Notes: generated from the letters alone by a model not told the origin. 64,000 bases of DNA from Mycolicibacterium phocaicum (GCF_010731115.1 NZ_AP022616.1:1116001-1180000); one strand, 5' to 3'. Shown: positions 33,448-43,910, numbered from the stretch's first letter. Numbers and translations: made by a program.

Positions 33448-33972
33448 TCAGACCACGTACAGGCTGGTGACCGGTAGCGGTTCCAGCACAGCGCGTCCGC
33501 CGAGGCCGTCGAGTTCCAGCACGACCGCGGCCGCGGTCACCGTCGCGCCTGCCGCCTGCAGCAGCCGGACCGTCGCAGCAACCGTGCCACCGGTGGCCAG
33601 GACGTCGTCTATCACGACAACGCGCCGGCCGGTCAGATCGATCCCATCGGCCGGAATCTCCAGCGTGGCAGTGCCGTACTCCAGCGCGTACGACTGGCTG
33701 TGCACCGGCGGCGGCAACTTCCCGCCTTTACGGACCGCGAGCACTCCGGTGCCCAGCCGGGTCGCGACCGCAGCACCCAGCAGGAACCCGCGCGCGTCGA
33801 TACCGGCGATCAGATCGACACCGTCGGCCACCTCGGCCAGCGCGGCCGTCACCGCCGCCAGCCCGCGTCCGTCGGCGAGCAACGGCGTCAGATCCTTGAA
33901 CTGGATGCCCGGCTCCGGGAAGTCCGGCACCTCACGGACCAGCTCGGTGAAGAGGGTGTTCAGATCGGTCAC
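33448..33972 (-). CDS. apt: Adenine phosphoribosyltransferase
   Basis: A 174-residue purine-salvage enzyme making AMP from adenine and PRPP. The PRPP-binding motif [13 protein letters not shown] is near residue 117, and Pro-Gly-Ile-Gln-Phe-Lys-Asp near residue 21. The GTG at 33972 overlaps the stop of the preceding lipoprotein gene by four bases; the longer frame to 34011 is upstream-gene shadow. It keeps the secF-lipoprotein-apt-relA order of Rv2586c-Rv2583c. Confidence 0.93.
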   Translation of the reverse strand: MTDLNTLFTELVREVPDFPEPGIQFKDLTPLLADGRGLAAVTAALAEVADGVDLIAGIDARGFLLGAAVATRLGTGVLAVRKGGKLPPPVHSQSYALEYGTATLEIPADGIDLTGRRVVVIDDVLATGGTVAATVRLLQAAGATVTAAAVVLELDGLGGRAVLEPLPVTSLYVV

Positions 33973-35615
33973 TTGCTCCCCCAGCGGTCCATGTTCCAGC
34001 CGGCGCCCCACCGCGTGGGGTTGGCGCGCACGAGCGTCAGGTCATTCGTCACCAGCAGGGTCCGCTGCTGGCGGTACAACGGCAGCGTCGGCACATCGCC
34101 CCACAGGACGCCGGCGCCCTCCCCGAGCAGGCGCGCCTGCTCCTTGGGGTCGGTGGTCACGGCCAGGGCGGCGATGACGCCGTCGACGCGTTCGTTGGCG
34201 TAGCCGGACAGGTCGTTGCCGTTGCCGCCGTGCAGTGCGTACGCATCCACCACCGACGAACCACTCGAGCCGCTGCCTGCCGCGCCCCCGCCACCGGACA
34301 GGAGCACGTCGATGTCGTTGGCGCGCAGGCTCTGTGCACCCACAGTCGGCGATGCGACCTCCTGCACGGTGATGCCCGCGGCGGCGCACGATTTGCTGAT
34401 CGCGCCGACGACCGACGCCAGTCGGGCATCCGGCCCGCGATAGCCGATCCGCACGGTGAGGGGCTGGCCGCCCGCGGCGGCGCGTGCCCCGTCCACGTCG
34501 GCGGCCGCGAATTGTCCACTCGCGTCCACATTTTCGGCCACCGCGAGGGAATCGTCCGACGCCGTGTTGAGCCGCGCGTTACTGACCGGGACCCCGACCG
34601 CGGCGGCGATGGCGTCCCGCGGCGTACACAGCGCGACCGCACGGCGCGCGCCGGGATCGGCCAGCGCGCCTTGGGCCGCGAAGATCAATTGCTGGATGTC
34701 ATCCGACGCGCTGTCCTTGCGCACGTAGCTCGATGGCACATCGTCCTTGCCGACCACGCCGGCGGCGATGTCGACGACCTCGACCTTGCCCGACTTGATC
34801 CGGCTCGCGATATCGGCGCCCCGCGGCGCCACCGTGATCTTGCCGATCACCGGCTTGGCGCCCCACCATTTGTCGTTGGCCGCCAACGTGATCGAGCCGT
34901 CCTTGGCCACCGACGCGAGCTTGTAGGGGCCGGCCGAGGGGAACTTCTTGAGGTCCGCGTCGGGCTTCAGTTCCCAGGTGGTGTTCCAGGCTTCGGCGAT
35001 CTTGTCGATGGTGGGCCCGTCGGCGCTCTGCAGCGCCTTGGTCACGCCGCCGTCGCCGAGCCCGAGCGTGTCATCCAGCACGTGCGCCGGCAGCATCGAG
35101 GTCGCCGCGAACAGCTGTCCGTAGTCGGTGATGTCGCGGTCGCGAACGAACGTCACCCGGGCTCGTTTCTGGCCGGGGGTGCAGTCGACGACCGCGACGT
35201 CGCTGTATCCGGCGCGGCTGGCCGCGTCGAACGCCGGGTACTGCCCCGACTGCGCGGCCCAGGCCAGCACCATGTCGTCACACGTCACCGGCTTGCCGTC
35301 GGAGTAGACGGCGCTGTCGTTGATCTTGTAGTCGAGCGTCAGCGGGGCCCGGCCCATCACCGAAACGGTGCCGAAGTCGCGGTCGGCGACCACCTGCCCG
35401 TCGGGCCCGCGATAGTTGAACCCCGTCTGCACGCGCGAAAAGGCTTGCGGCGCACCCGAAGCCGCGCCGACGACCGACGCGGTGTTGTAGGTGGGCAGCG
35501 CGCCGTCGACGATGTAGTCGACGGCGTCGGCCGAGCTGTCACAACCGGACAGGCCGAAACCGGCCACCAACATCACCGCACCGGCCAAGGCGGTTCGGCG
35601 GAACCGGGCGGGCAT
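33969..35615 (-). CDS. ABC transporter substrate-binding lipoprotein (Rv2585c-like)
   Basis: A 548-residue extracytoplasmic solute-binding protein of the SBP_bac_5 (peptide/oligopeptide) family. The signal peptide ends in a lipobox Gly-Leu-Ser-Gly-Cys near residue 25, so it is lipid-anchored. Typical features are the Pro-Thr-Tyr-Asn opening and the [14 protein letters not shown] segment. No permease or ATPase genes are adjacent, so its transporter is elsewhere or it acts in another role. It starts 6 bases after the secF stop. Confidence 0.87.
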   Translation of the reverse strand: MPARFRRTALAGAVMLVAGFGLSGCDSSADAVDYIVDGALPTYNTASVVGAASGAPQAFSRVQTGFNYRGPDGQVVADRDFGTVSVMGRAPLTLDYKINDSAVYSDGKPVTCDDMVLAWAAQSGQYPAFDAASRAGYSDVAVVDCTPGQKRARVTFVRDRDITDYGQLFAATSMLPAHVLDDTLGLGDGGVTKALQSADGPTIDKIAEAWNTTWELKPDADLKKFPSAGPYKLASVAKDGSITLAANDKWWGAKPVIGKITVAPRGADIASRIKSGKVEVVDIAAGVVGKDDVPSSYVRKDSASDDIQQLIFAAQGALADPGARRAVALCTPRDAIAAAVGVPVSNARLNTASDDSLAVAENVDASGQFAAADVDGARAAAGGQPLTVRIGYRGPDARLASVVGAISKSCAAAGITVQEVASPTVGAQSLRANDIDVLLSGGGGAAGSGSSGSSVVDAYALHGGNGNDLSGYANERVDGVIAALAVTTDPKEQARLLGEGAGVLWGDVPTLPLYRQQRTLLVTNDLTLVRANPTRWGAGWNMDRWGSK

Positions 35616-35621
35616 CGAGGA

Positions 35622-36872
35622 CTAGCCCCGGGTGCGCTTACCCGACGGCTTACCGGTGGGCCGCAACGGCTTGGCCCCCGGCGCCGGCTTCTCCGGCGCG
35701 TCCACCGCACCGACCGTCACCTCGTCGCCGCCGGTGACCCCGCGCTCGATCGACGACTTACGGCGGTTGAGCACCCGGCGGGTGTGGTTCTTCACCAGGT
35801 CGGTGCGCTCGCGCATCGACACCAGCAGCGGCGTGGCGAAGAAGATCGACGAGTAGGTGCCGACGATGACACCGACCAGCTGGACCAACGCCAGGTCCTT
35901 CAGGGTGCCGACACCCAGCAGCCACACGGCGACCACCATCAGCGAGATGATCGGCAGCGCCGAGATGAGGCTGGTGTTGATGGACCGCATGAAGGTCTGG
36001 TTGACGGCCAGGTTGGCCTGCTCGGCGAACGTCCGCCGGGTGGTGTGCTCGAAGCCGTGGGTGTTCTCCTCGACCTTGTCGAACACGATGACGGTGTCGT
36101 AGAGCGAGAAGCCGAGAATCGTCAGGAGGCCGATGACGGTGGCCGGCGTGACCTCGAACCCGACGAGCGAGTAGACACCCGCCGTGCTGATCAGGTCGAA
36201 GGCCAGCGACGCCAGGGCCGCGAGTGCCATGTAGCGCTCGTAGCGAATGGTGATGTAGATCGAGACGATGACGATGAACACCACCAGCGCGATGAGCGCC
36301 TTCTTGGTGATCTGATCGCCCCAGGTCGACGACACCGCCGAATCGCTGATGACGGCCTTGGACGCCTTGCCGTCCTCACCCTTGGGCTGGAACGCGTCGA
36401 ACAACGCGTTGCGCACCTTCTCGGTGTCCGCCGTCGACAGGGTCTCCGTGCGGATTTGCAGGGTGGCCGAGTCACCGTTGCCGACGCGCACGACCGACTC
36501 CGGGGCATGGCCGAGCGCCTTGTTGAAGACGTCCTCGACAGCCTGCGGCGTGGCGGTGGTGGAAACGCCCGCCACGGGCATCGCGATCTTGGTTCCACCC
36601 TCGAAATCGATACCGAAGTTGAAACCACGGACCAGGATGCTGGCGATCATGACCAGCATGATCACGCCGCTGATCGCGTACCACATGCGGCGCTTGCCGA
36701 TGACTTCGAAGGCGCCGGTACCGGTGTAGAGCCGGACGAAGAATCCGTGTTGCGGCAGGCTTCCGCTCTGCTCGGCGGCGGTGGTCTGCTCGATCTCGGT
36801 GGCCGAATCTTCTTCGGCCGCAGCCGATTCGGTCAGCTCGAGATCGGTGTCGTCAGTTGAATGCTTCGACAT
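35622..36872 (-). CDS. secF: Protein-export membrane protein SecF
   Basis: A 416-residue RND-like partner of SecD that uses the proton gradient to help release proteins after SecYEG transport. It has the N-terminal helix, the periplasmic Gly-Ile-Asp-Phe-Glu-Gly-Gly-Thr motif near residue 92 and five further helices with Gly-Phe-Ser-Leu-Tyr-Asp-Thr-Val-Ile-Val-Phe-Asp near residue 255. An acidic N-terminal extension and a basic C-terminal tail are actinobacterial traits. It follows secD by 7 bases. Confidence 0.96.
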   Translation of the reverse strand: MSKHSTDDTDLELTESAAAEEDSATEIEQTTAAEQSGSLPQHGFFVRLYTGTGAFEVIGKRRMWYAISGVIMLVMIASILVRGFNFGIDFEGGTKIAMPVAGVSTTATPQAVEDVFNKALGHAPESVVRVGNGDSATLQIRTETLSTADTEKVRNALFDAFQPKGEDGKASKAVISDSAVSSTWGDQITKKALIALVVFIVIVSIYITIRYERYMALAALASLAFDLISTAGVYSLVGFEVTPATVIGLLTILGFSLYDTVIVFDKVEENTHGFEHTTRRTFAEQANLAVNQTFMRSINTSLISALPIISLMVVAVWLLGVGTLKDLALVQLVGVIVGTYSSIFFATPLLVSMRERTDLVKNHTRRVLNRRKSSIERGVTGGDEVTVGAVDAPEKPAPGAKPLRPTGKPSGKRTRG

Positions 36873-36879
36873 GTCGGTG

Positions 36880-38757
36880 TTACCCCTGTCCCGTCAGGCT
36901 GGCCGCTCGCCGCTCGCGCGCAATCTGCTGCACGGCGCCGAGACCGTTGTACGCAGGCTTGGCCATCCGAGCCGACTTGGAGGCCAGGAAGACCAGCGGC
37001 CACGTCACCAGGAACACCACCACGATGTCGAGGATCGTGGTCAGACCCAGGGTGAACGCAAAGCCCTTCACCTGGCCGACAGCCAGGATGTAGAGCACCA
37101 GGGCGGCCAGGAAGGTGACCGCGTTACCCGAGACGATGGTCTTGCGGGCCCGGGCCCAACCACGCGGCACCGCCGAGCGGAAACTGCGACCCTCCCGGAT
37201 CTCGTCCTTGATGCGTTCGAAGAACACCACGAACGAGTCGGCGGTCGTGCCGATACCGATGATCAGACCCGCGATACCGGCCAGGTCGAGCGTGTAGTTG
37301 ATGTACCTGCCCAGGAGCACCAGGATCGCGAACACCATGGCGCCGGACGCGATCAGCGACAGCGCGGTCAGGATGCCCAGGACCCGGTAGTAGGCCAGCG
37401 AGTACAGCAGCACCAGCCCGAGGCCGATCAGACCGGCCCACAGACCCGCCCGCAGCGACGTCAGGCCCAGCGTGGCCGACACCGTCTCGGCCTCCGACGA
37501 CTCGAACGACAGCGGCAGCGAGCCGTACTTCAGGACGTTGGCCAGGTCTTTTGCCGTCGAGGCGTTGAAGTGGCCGGTGATCTGCGTACGGCCGCCCGGG
37601 ATCGCCTCCTGGATGGCCGGCGCGCTGACGACCTGCGAGTCGAGAACGAACGCGGTCTGGGTGCCGATGTTGGCCGCGGTGAAGGTGGCCCAGACGTCGG
37701 CGGCCTTCTCCTTGAACGTGACATCGACGACGTACTCGCCCTGCTGCTGGTTCAGGCCCGACGACGCGTCCTTGATCTCGTCACCGCTGATGATCGACTT
37801 GTCCAGCAGGTAGACCTCTTTGTGGTCCTTCGAGCAGGTCACGAGCGGCAGGTTCGGATCGTCGTTGCCGGCCAGCACGTCCTGCTGGTCGCAGCGGGTG
37901 GCCTGGAACTGCAGTGCCAGCAGCTGAATCTGCGGCTGCGTGCTCTGCCGGAGGGCCTTCTCGTCGGCGATGCGCTGGGCCAGTTCGGCCTTGGGTCCCT
38001 GCGGTCCCGGCGCGGGCGCGGGGGCGCCCGGTGCGGGCGCACCCGGTGCGGGCGCGGCGGGGGCACCCGGTTCCGGTGCACCCGGGGCGGCGGGTGCCGG
38101 CGGCGCCGGCGTGGCCGAGGTGTCCGACGGCGCCGGGGTCGGCTCCTCCGGGAACGGCCGCGGCTGCGGGGCCGGGGCGGGCGCCGGCGCGGTGGAGGCC
38201 GGGTGCGCGGGCATGCCGGGCGTCGGCGGGGTGATCGGGGCCTCGGGCTCGGCCGGGGCGATCAGCGGCGGCATACCGGGCATACCAGGCAGGCCGGGCA
38301 TGCCACCGGGTGCGCCGGGCATCCCACCGGGAGCCGGCGCTGCCGGTGCGGCGGGCTTGGCGGGCTGGGCGCCCTGCGCCGGGATGACGTGCACGACGGG
38401 CCGGATGTACAGGCGCGCGGTCTGGCCCAGGTTGCGGGCCTCGCTGCCGTCCTGGCCGGGCACGGTGATGATCAGGTTCGAACCGTCGATCACGACCTCA
38501 GAACCCGAGACACCGAGGCCGTTCACACGGGCGCCGATGATCTCCTGGGCCTGGATCAGCGACTCGCGGGTCGGCGTCGAGCCGTCAGGGGTACGTGCAG
38601 TCAGGGTGACCCGGGTACCGCCCTGCAGGTCGATGCCCAGCTTGGGCTTGGCCTGCTTGTCGCCGGTGAGAAACACCAGAAGGTAGGCGCCGACCAACAG
38701 CGCCAGGAACAACGACAAATAGCGGTATGGGTGCACCGGCGCCGAAGACGATGCCAC
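36880..38757 (-). CDS. secD: Protein-export membrane protein SecD
   Basis: A 625-residue SecD. It keeps the first helix, the Leu-Gly-Ile-Asp-Leu-Gln-Gly-Gly-Thr motif near residue 39, the P1 domain and the six-helix C-terminal membrane part with [10 protein letters not shown]. Residues about 126-255 are an inserted Pro/Ala/Gly-rich low-complexity segment within the periplasmic domain, longer than in most SecD proteins, though such inserts occur in mycobacteria. It is the second gene of yajC-secD-secF. Confidence 0.96.
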   Translation of the reverse strand: MASSSAPVHPYRYLSLFLALLVGAYLLVFLTGDKQAKPKLGIDLQGGTRVTLTARTPDGSTPTRESLIQAQEIIGARVNGLGVSGSEVVIDGSNLIITVPGQDGSEARNLGQTARLYIRPVVHVIPAQGAQPAKPAAPAAPAPGGMPGAPGGMPGLPGMPGMPPLIAPAEPEAPITPPTPGMPAHPASTAPAPAPAPQPRPFPEEPTPAPSDTSATPAPPAPAAPGAPEPGAPAAPAPGAPAPGAPAPAPGPQGPKAELAQRIADEKALRQSTQPQIQLLALQFQATRCDQQDVLAGNDDPNLPLVTCSKDHKEVYLLDKSIISGDEIKDASSGLNQQQGEYVVDVTFKEKAADVWATFTAANIGTQTAFVLDSQVVSAPAIQEAIPGGRTQITGHFNASTAKDLANVLKYGSLPLSFESSEAETVSATLGLTSLRAGLWAGLIGLGLVLLYSLAYYRVLGILTALSLIASGAMVFAILVLLGRYINYTLDLAGIAGLIIGIGTTADSFVVFFERIKDEIREGRSFRSAVPRGWARARKTIVSGNAVTFLAALVLYILAVGQVKGFAFTLGLTTILDIVVVFLVTWPLVFLASKSARMAKPAYNGLGAVQQIARERRAASLTGQG

Positions 38758-38822
38758 GGTTCTAGGGTCTCCTTGAGATCGGTACGTCAGCCCCGCAAAG
38801 GGTACGTGTTGGTGCGGGAATG

Positions 38823-39173
38823 TCAGCCTTCGGTCTTCGGCGTGCCTTCTTCGGCGACAGCCGAGGTCGGACCTTCAGCGGCGGACGCCGCAGTCAGGTC
38901 GTCAGCGGCCTCGGTCTCGGGCTCGATGCGGTCGCGCACGGCCAGCTTCATCCAGGTCGTGATGACGCCGGGGGCGATCTCCAGATCCACGTTGTCGTCG
39001 TCGATCCGGGCGATGGTGGCCTGCAGACCGGACGTGGTGTGCACGCGGTCGCCGACCTTCAGCGAGTTGTGCAGGTCGATCGTGGCCTGCATCTGCTTCC
39101 GCTGCCGCCGCGACGCGAAGAACATGAAGGCACCCATGACCAGGAGCAGCGGCAGGAAGACGACCAAATCCAT
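38823..39173 (-). CDS. yajC: Preprotein translocase subunit YajC
   Basis: A 116-residue single-pass membrane protein of the SecDF-YajC accessory complex: one helix (about residues 2-18), then the YajC domain [20 protein letters not shown] and a short acidic tail. The start at 39173 gives Met-Asp-Leu-Val-Val-Phe-Leu-Pro; the frame runs open to 39266 but the extra residues are not YajC-like. The ribosome site is weak (GAAAG). Confidence 0.9.
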   Translation of the reverse strand: MDLVVFLPLLLVMGAFMFFASRRQRKQMQATIDLHNSLKVGDRVHTTSGLQATIARIDDDNVDLEIAPGVITTWMKLAVRDRIEPETEAADDLTAASAAEGPTSAVAEEGTPKTEG

Positions 39174-39447
39174 GACAGCGAAAATCTTTCGTTCTGTTGA
39201 GTCTGTGAACAGGCAAGCGGGCCGGACCAGCCGTACGCCGTGCCGCGGTAGTGACCAGTGTGCCATCTAGGGCGTCAACGCCGACCACCCACACCGCGCG
39301 CGATTCGGTGGCCCACTATGCGGGACAAGCCACTAGCAACTATTTTCACAAAAGTAAGATGGGAATTTCATGCGGATAAGCATCCATCCCGTGCAAATCA
39401 GTTAACAGTGCGCTAGCTTTTCCCGGGCGTAAGGGAGGTACGGGACG

Positions 39448-40518
39448 GTGGCCTGGCAGCGGATTCGACAGTGGTGGCACCGGCCCGACCACTATGAATG
39501 GCTGTCCGCCTACATCGAGAACCGTGGCCTTCAGCCCTACACCCGCATCGTCGTCGGGCTGGTCGTGCTCAGTGGCGGCATGGTCGGCCTCGCAACGATC
39601 TGGAGTCCATCCGGTCCGGCGACCGTCTTCTCGGTCGCGGTACCGGTCGTCGCCGGCGTCGTCGCCATCGCGTGCTCGCTCGTCTGGCTGACGCGCTGGC
39701 CGCGGCGCCGCCAGTCCACGGTGATCGTGATCCTGCTCGACTTCTGTATCGCCGGCGTGTGCCTGGTGCAGCGGGATCCGAAAGCGGCGGCCCTGGGCGG
39801 CTTCGTCTTCGCGCTGCTGGCCGCGTACGTGGCGTCCTTCCACACACCGAAGTACCTGGCCTCGGTCGCGGTGACCGCCATCGCGACGGCGGCGGTCTGC
39901 GGCGTGCGGCTGGCGGCACAGGGTGATCCGCAACTGGCTGTCGCCGTGTTCGTCGGGCTCGTCGCCAATACGCTGCTGCTCCCGCTCGCCGTGCATGTGC
40001 TGGTGATGATGCTGGGCGACGACTCCGCCGTGGCCCACCTCGACCCCCTGACACAGCTGCCGAATCGCCGGGGTTTCGAGCAGGCGATCCGCCCGATGCT
40101 CACGGGCCCGCGCGCCGAATCCGAGATCAGCGTCATCCTCCTGGACCTCGACGACTTCAAACGCATCAACGACACCCTCGGGCACGCGGCCGGCGACCGG
40201 GTCCTGATGGACGTCGCCGGGGTCATCATGAATGCCCTGCCCAAAGGCGCGGTGGCGGCCCGGATCGGCGGCGAGGAGTTCGTCATCGCCATCCGCGGCA
40301 ACCAGGCCGGCGCCCTTCGATTCTCAGAACGACTACGCCGGAACATCGCCACGAAGCCGTGGCACATGACAGCGAGTTTCGGCATCGCCCACGCGCCGGC
40401 CGGCAGCAGGCCGGTCATGGATCAGCTGCTGGCCTCTGCCGATCACGCCATGTACGTCGCCAAACGAGCCGGCGGGGATCAGGTCAGCAGCACGTCACCC
40501 GACGTGGTCCGGAAGTAG
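39448..40518 (+). CDS. Membrane-bound GGDEF-domain protein (diguanylate cyclase)
   Basis: A 356-residue protein with five to six hydrophobic helices in the first 190 residues, then a GGDEF domain. The metal/substrate elements are intact: Asp-Pro-Leu-Thr-Gln-Leu-Pro-Asn-Arg-Arg, Leu-Leu-Asp-Leu-Asp-Asp-Phe-Lys-Arg-Ile-Asn and the signature Gly-Gly-Glu-Glu-Phe near residue 273. It should make c-di-GMP. No EAL domain or RxxD inhibitory site is evident. The GTG at 39448 follows GGGAGGT. The 274-base gap to yajC is relatively AT-rich and holds its promoter, but no clear motif. Its last 40 bases overlap the convergent transglycosylase gene. Confidence 0.9.
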   Translation: MAWQRIRQWWHRPDHYEWLSAYIENRGLQPYTRIVVGLVVLSGGMVGLATIWSPSGPATVFSVAVPVVAGVVAIACSLVWLTRWPRRRQSTVIVILLDFCIAGVCLVQRDPKAAALGGFVFALLAAYVASFHTPKYLASVAVTAIATAAVCGVRLAAQGDPQLAVAVFVGLVANTLLLPLAVHVLVMMLGDDSAVAHLDPLTQLPNRRGFEQAIRPMLTGPRAESEISVILLDLDDFKRINDTLGHAAGDRVLMDVAGVIMNALPKGAVAARIGGEEFVIAIRGNQAGALRFSERLRRNIATKPWHMTASFGIAHAPAGSRPVMDQLLASADHAMYVAKRAGGDQVSSTSPDVVRK

Positions 40519-41249
40519 ACCTGCCACTGGTAGTAACCCGCGAACGCGGCGGGATCAGCGGCCAGCACCGCCGCATAGTCGTTGACGGCGCGGACATACG
40601 CGCCGGAATGGTTGTAGTGATGGATGGCGCCATCACGGTCGGCGGCGAAACCGTTGGCCGCCAGGTAGCGGCCGGCGGCGAGAATCGAATCCCGCGGCGA
40701 GCGGATGTCACCGGAGCCGTAGGCGGCGAACGTCGACGGCAGGAACTGCATGGGTCCCTGCGCCCCCGCCGTGCTGTCGCCGTTGATCCGGCCGAACCGC
40801 GACTCGATGAGGTTGATCGCCGCCAGGTAGGTCCAGTCGACCCCGGATGCCGCCTGCGCCTCGCGGTAGTAGCCGAGCAGTTCGTCGGCGGGCGCCGGCG
40901 GCTGGATGGTCCACGACGGCAGAGTGTCCCGCGGGGGCGTCATCCCGAACAGCTGACGGCCGGCGTCGACGTTGTGGCCGTACGCCGCGGCCAACGCCGG
41001 CGGAATCCGCGGCGCGATGACCGCATCCCACTCCGGATGCCTGGCGATCTCGCGATAGGCCACCTGCTGCCGGTGCGCGGCATCGATCAATGCGGGCTCC
41101 GGCGTCGCCGGATCGCGCACGGCCTGCTCGTCGGCGACGAGCGTGTCGGCGAGTTGTACCGGGTCCGGGCCCGGGTCCGCGGCGGAGACGCCGCCCCCGG
41201 TGAAAGTCAGCACGACAGCGGCAACGACGGTCGCGCAGCGGCGAATCAC
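40479..41249 (-). CDS. Exported lytic transglycosylase-like protein
   Basis: A 256-residue protein with an N-terminal signal peptide (hydrophobic Val-Val-Ala-Ala-Val-Val-Leu then Ala-Ala-Asp) and an SLT-type domain near residues 140-235. That domain has Ile-Asn-Leu-Ile-Glu-Ser-Arg-Phe-Gly-Arg (catalytic Glu), Gly-Ala-Gln-Gly-Pro-Met-Gln-Phe-Leu-Pro-Ser-Thr-Phe and a Asn-His-Ser-x-Ala-Tyr-Val. It probably cleaves peptidoglycan glycan strands. The GTG at 41249 overlaps the stop of the DUF1304 gene by four bases. Its 3' end overlaps the GGDEF gene by 40 bases. Confidence 0.87.
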   Translation of the reverse strand: MIRRCATVVAAVVLTFTGGGVSAADPGPDPVQLADTLVADEQAVRDPATPEPALIDAAHRQQVAYREIARHPEWDAVIAPRIPPALAAAYGHNVDAGRQLFGMTPPRDTLPSWTIQPPAPADELLGYYREAQAASGVDWTYLAAINLIESRFGRINGDSTAGAQGPMQFLPSTFAAYGSGDIRSPRDSILAAGRYLAANGFAADRDGAIHHYNHSGAYVRAVNDYAAVLAADPAAFAGYYQWQVYFRTTSGDVLLT

Positions 41250-41632
41250 CCCAGGGATCCGATCAGCAACGCGGCGATGCCCAGCACCGGGAGGATGCCC
41301 TGCGTGATGGCCGCACGTGCCTTCTCCGGTGACGACAGCAGCAGCACCAGCGCCGCTGCGGCCATCGACCCGATGCCGGCGAAGATCAGCGCCAGCCCGA
41401 CCGCCTTGCACCCCGAGACGAGTGCCGCGATGCCGACGCCCGTGACGATGGCCAGGAACAGGTTGTAGAACCCCTGATTGAAGGCCAGCTCCTTGGTGTC
41501 CGCCGCCTGTTGCTCGGTGAGCCCGAAGGTGGCCCTGGTCCGCGGCGAGGTCCAGGTGAGCGACTCCATCACGAAGATGTACACGTGCAGCAGCGCGGCG
41601 AGGCCGGCAACGATCAATCCTGCGGTCAGCAT
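41246..41632 (-). CDS. DUF1304 family membrane protein
   Basis: A 128-residue protein with four hydrophobic helices and the family features Leu-Leu-His-Val-Tyr-Ile-Phe-Val-Met-Glu-Ser near residue 13 and Asn-Gln-Gly-Phe-Tyr-Asn-Leu-Phe-Leu-Ala near residue 52. The DUF1304 role is not established. It lies 5 bases after ruvB and may be carried on the ruv transcript. Confidence 0.85.
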   Translation of the reverse strand: MLTAGLIVAGLAALLHVYIFVMESLTWTSPRTRATFGLTEQQAADTKELAFNQGFYNLFLAIVTGVGIAALVSGCKAVGLALIFAGIGSMAAAALVLLLSSPEKARAAITQGILPVLGIAALLIGSLG

Positions 41633-41637
41633 GGGCC

Positions 41638-42696
41638 TTATTCAAACAGGCCGGCCTGCCCAAGTCCGTTTATCGGTGGTTGCAGGCCCAGGTGCGTCCA
41701 CGCCTGCGGCGTCGCCACGCGCCCCCGCGGCGTCCGGGCGATCATGCCGGCCCGCACCAGGAACGGCTCGCACACCTCCTCGACGGTGGTGGCCTCCTCC
41801 CCGACTGCGACCGCCAGCGTCGAGACGCCGACCGGACCGCCCCCGAAACTCTTTGTGAGCGCGGTCAATACGGCCCTGTCGAGCCGGTCTAGGCCGAGCT
41901 CGTCGACGTCATAGACCGCCAGCGCAGCCTTGGCCACGTCCCGGGTGATGACGCCGTCGGCACGAACCTCGGCGTAGTCCCGGACGCGGCGCAGCAACCG
42001 GTTCGCGATACGCGGCGTGCCGCGGGACCGCCGGGCCACCTCGGCGCCGGCTTCGGCACCGAGTTCGATGCCGAGGATGCCGGCCGACCGGGCGAGCACC
42101 CGCTCCAGTTCAGGTGGCTCGTAGAAGTCCATGTGCGCGGTGAAGCCGAACCGGTCACGCAGCGGGCCGGTCAGCGCTCCCGACCGGGTCGTCGCACCGA
42201 CCAGGGTGAACGGGGCGACCTCCAGCGGAATCGACGTCGCCCCGGGCCCCTTGCCGACCACCACGTCGACCCGGAAGTCCTCCATGGCGAGGTACAGCAT
42301 CTCCTCGGCGGGTCGGGCGATGCGGTGAATCTCGTCGATGAACAGCACGTCGCCCTCGACGAGGTTGCTGAGCATGGCGGCCAGGTCGCCGGCGCGTTCC
42401 AGCGCGGGTCCGGAGGTGACGCGCAGCGACGAACTCAGCTCGGCGGCGATGATCATGGCCAGCGAGGTCTTGCCGAGGCCGGGCGGCCCGGACAGCAGGA
42501 TGTGGTCCGGCGTGCCGCCGCGATTCTTGGCGCCTTCGAGCACCAGTTGCAGCTGTTCACGCACCCGGGGCTGGCCGATGAACTCGCGCAGCGACTTGGG
42601 CCGCAAGCTGGCGTCGACATCGCCCTCACCGACGGTCAGCGCGGGCGAGACGTCGCGCTCGTCGGGTTCGGCGCCCTCGTCCTCGAACCGGCTCAC
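41638..42696 (-). CDS. ruvB: Holliday junction branch-migration helicase RuvB
   Basis: A 352-residue AAA+ motor that drives branch migration with RuvA. Walker A is Gly-Pro-Pro-Gly-Leu-Gly-Lys-Thr near residue 68, Walker B Leu-Phe-Ile-Asp-Glu-Ile-His-Arg near residue 118, sensor 1 Gly-Ala-Thr-Thr-Arg and a C-terminal winged helix. Its start overlaps the ruvA stop by four bases. Confidence 0.97.
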   Translation of the reverse strand: MSRFEDEGAEPDERDVSPALTVGEGDVDASLRPKSLREFIGQPRVREQLQLVLEGAKNRGGTPDHILLSGPPGLGKTSLAMIIAAELSSSLRVTSGPALERAGDLAAMLSNLVEGDVLFIDEIHRIARPAEEMLYLAMEDFRVDVVVGKGPGATSIPLEVAPFTLVGATTRSGALTGPLRDRFGFTAHMDFYEPPELERVLARSAGILGIELGAEAGAEVARRSRGTPRIANRLLRRVRDYAEVRADGVITRDVAKAALAVYDVDELGLDRLDRAVLTALTKSFGGGPVGVSTLAVAVGEEATTVEEVCEPFLVRAGMIARTPRGRVATPQAWTHLGLQPPINGLGQAGLFE

Positions 42697-43280
42697 TTCT
42701 TACCCAGCATCGACAGGGCCGCCCGCAGCGCGGTGGCGGTGTTGGCCTCGGGATCGTTGGCGAGCACCTTGTCGGTGGCCTCTTCGGCCTGCTTGGCCGG
42801 AAAGCCGAGGCCGACAAGGGCTTCCACGACGGGCCCACGGATGGAGTGGCCACCGGCGACGCCGGCGCCGGCACCCGCCGTCGCACCGATCTTGTCGCGC
42901 AGTTCCAGCACCATGCGCTCGGCGCCGCGCTTTCCGATGCCCGGAACCCGGGTCAGCGCGGTGACGTCGCCGTCGGCCAGCGCCTGTCGCAACGTCGGAG
43001 CGTCGTAGACCGCGAGGGTCGCCAGCGCGATCTTGGGCCCGACGCCGGAGACGCCGAGCAGGACGTTGAACAGATCCCGGGCGTCGGAGTCGGCGAAACC
43101 GTACAGCGTCTGGGAGTCCTCGCGCACGATCATCGCGGTGATGAGCCGCGACTCGGTGCCGCGGCGCAGCGTGGACAGTGTCGCCGGGGTGGCCATGATC
43201 TTGTAGCCGACACCGGCGGCCTCGATCACCGCGTGATCGAGCGCGATGTCGATGACCTCGCCACGGACCGATGCGATCAT
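42693..43280 (-). CDS. ruvA: Holliday junction DNA-binding protein RuvA
   Basis: A 195-residue protein with an OB-fold N-domain (Met-Ile-Ala-Ser-Val-Arg-Gly), two helix-hairpin-helix motifs (Val-Ser-Gly-Val-Gly-Pro-Lys and Val-Pro-Gly-Ile-Gly-Lys-Arg) and the C-terminal domain that contacts RuvB. It tetramerises on four-way junctions. Overlaps with ruvC and ruvB by four bases on each side show one translationally coupled operon. Confidence 0.96.
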   Translation of the reverse strand: MIASVRGEVIDIALDHAVIEAAGVGYKIMATPATLSTLRRGTESRLITAMIVREDSQTLYGFADSDARDLFNVLLGVSGVGPKIALATLAVYDAPTLRQALADGDVTALTRVPGIGKRGAERMVLELRDKIGATAGAGAGVAGGHSIRGPVVEALVGLGFPAKQAEEATDKVLANDPEANTATALRAALSMLGKK

Positions 43281-43840
43281 GCGCGTGCCGCCTTCACCTT
43301 CGCTGCGTACTGCTTCTTGAACTCCGCCGCTTTGGCCTCCGCCGCGGCCATCCGGGCGATCATGGGCGCCCGCCAGCAGTGGCAGATGGCCAGCGCGAGC
43401 GCGTCGGCAGCGTCGGCCGGAGTCGGTTTCTGTTGCAGCCCAAGAATTTTGGTGACCATGGTGGTCACCTGGGCCTTGTCCGCACGACCGTTTCCGGTGA
43501 CCGCGGCCTTGACCTCACTGGGCGTGTGGAAATGGACGTCGATCCCCCGGCGTGCGGCGGCCAGCGCGATGACACCGCCGGCCTGGGCGGTGCCCATGGC
43601 GGTGTTGGCGTTCTGGTTGGCGAACACCCGCTCGATGGCGATGACGTCGGGACGATGGGTGTCCATCCAGTGCTCGACGGTGTCACTGACGGTCAGGAGC
43701 CGCCGCTGCAACTCGACGTCGGACGGGGTGCGCACCACGTCGACATCGAGCGCGGTGACCTTGCGCCCTGTGCCCCCCTCGATCATCGAGAGACCACAGC
43801 GCGTCAGACCAGGGTCGACGCCCATCACCCGCACGCCCAC
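43277..43840 (-). CDS. ruvC: Crossover junction endodeoxyribonuclease RuvC
   Basis: A 187-residue RNase H-fold resolvase. The first catalytic Asp lies in Val-Asp-Pro-Gly-Leu-Thr-Arg-Cys-Gly, a Glu in Ile-Ala-Ile-Glu-Arg-Val-Phe, and the last pair in Asp-Ala-Ala-Asp-Ala-Leu-Ala near residue 144. It is the first gene of ruvCAB, and the LexA box at 43853 is 13 bases upstream of its start. Confidence 0.96.
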   Translation of the reverse strand: MGVRVMGVDPGLTRCGLSMIEGGTGRKVTALDVDVVRTPSDVELQRRLLTVSDTVEHWMDTHRPDVIAIERVFANQNANTAMGTAQAGGVIALAAARRGIDVHFHTPSEVKAAVTGNGRADKAQVTTMVTKILGLQQKPTPADAADALALAICHCWRAPMIARMAAAEAKAAEFKKQYAAKVKAARA

Positions 43841-43852
43841 TCCTCACTAGTC

Positions 43853-43868
43853 CCGAACAGCTGTTCGA
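43853..43868. promoter_or_regulatory. LexA (SOS) box ahead of ruvCAB
   Basis: On the minus strand the site reads TCGAAC-AGCT-GTTCGG, one base from the mycobacterial consensus TCGAAC-N4-GTTCGA. It sits 13 bases upstream of ruvC, where a repressor would cover the promoter. Confidence 0.88.
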
Positions 43869-43910
43869 TAGCTTAGCGGGCGGGGGCGACAGGTTGCGCC
43901 AGGGACACGC

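Noticed and set aside
34230..36860. 876-residue open frame on the plus strand
   Set aside because: It is antisense to the well-supported lipoprotein and secF genes, is rich in Arg/His/Gly and carries no recognisable domain; long antisense frames are expected in such high-GC DNA.
39300..39447. Possible c-di-GMP riboswitch before the GGDEF gene
   Set aside because: None of the conserved GEMM core sequence or pairing is visible; the region is only relatively AT-rich.
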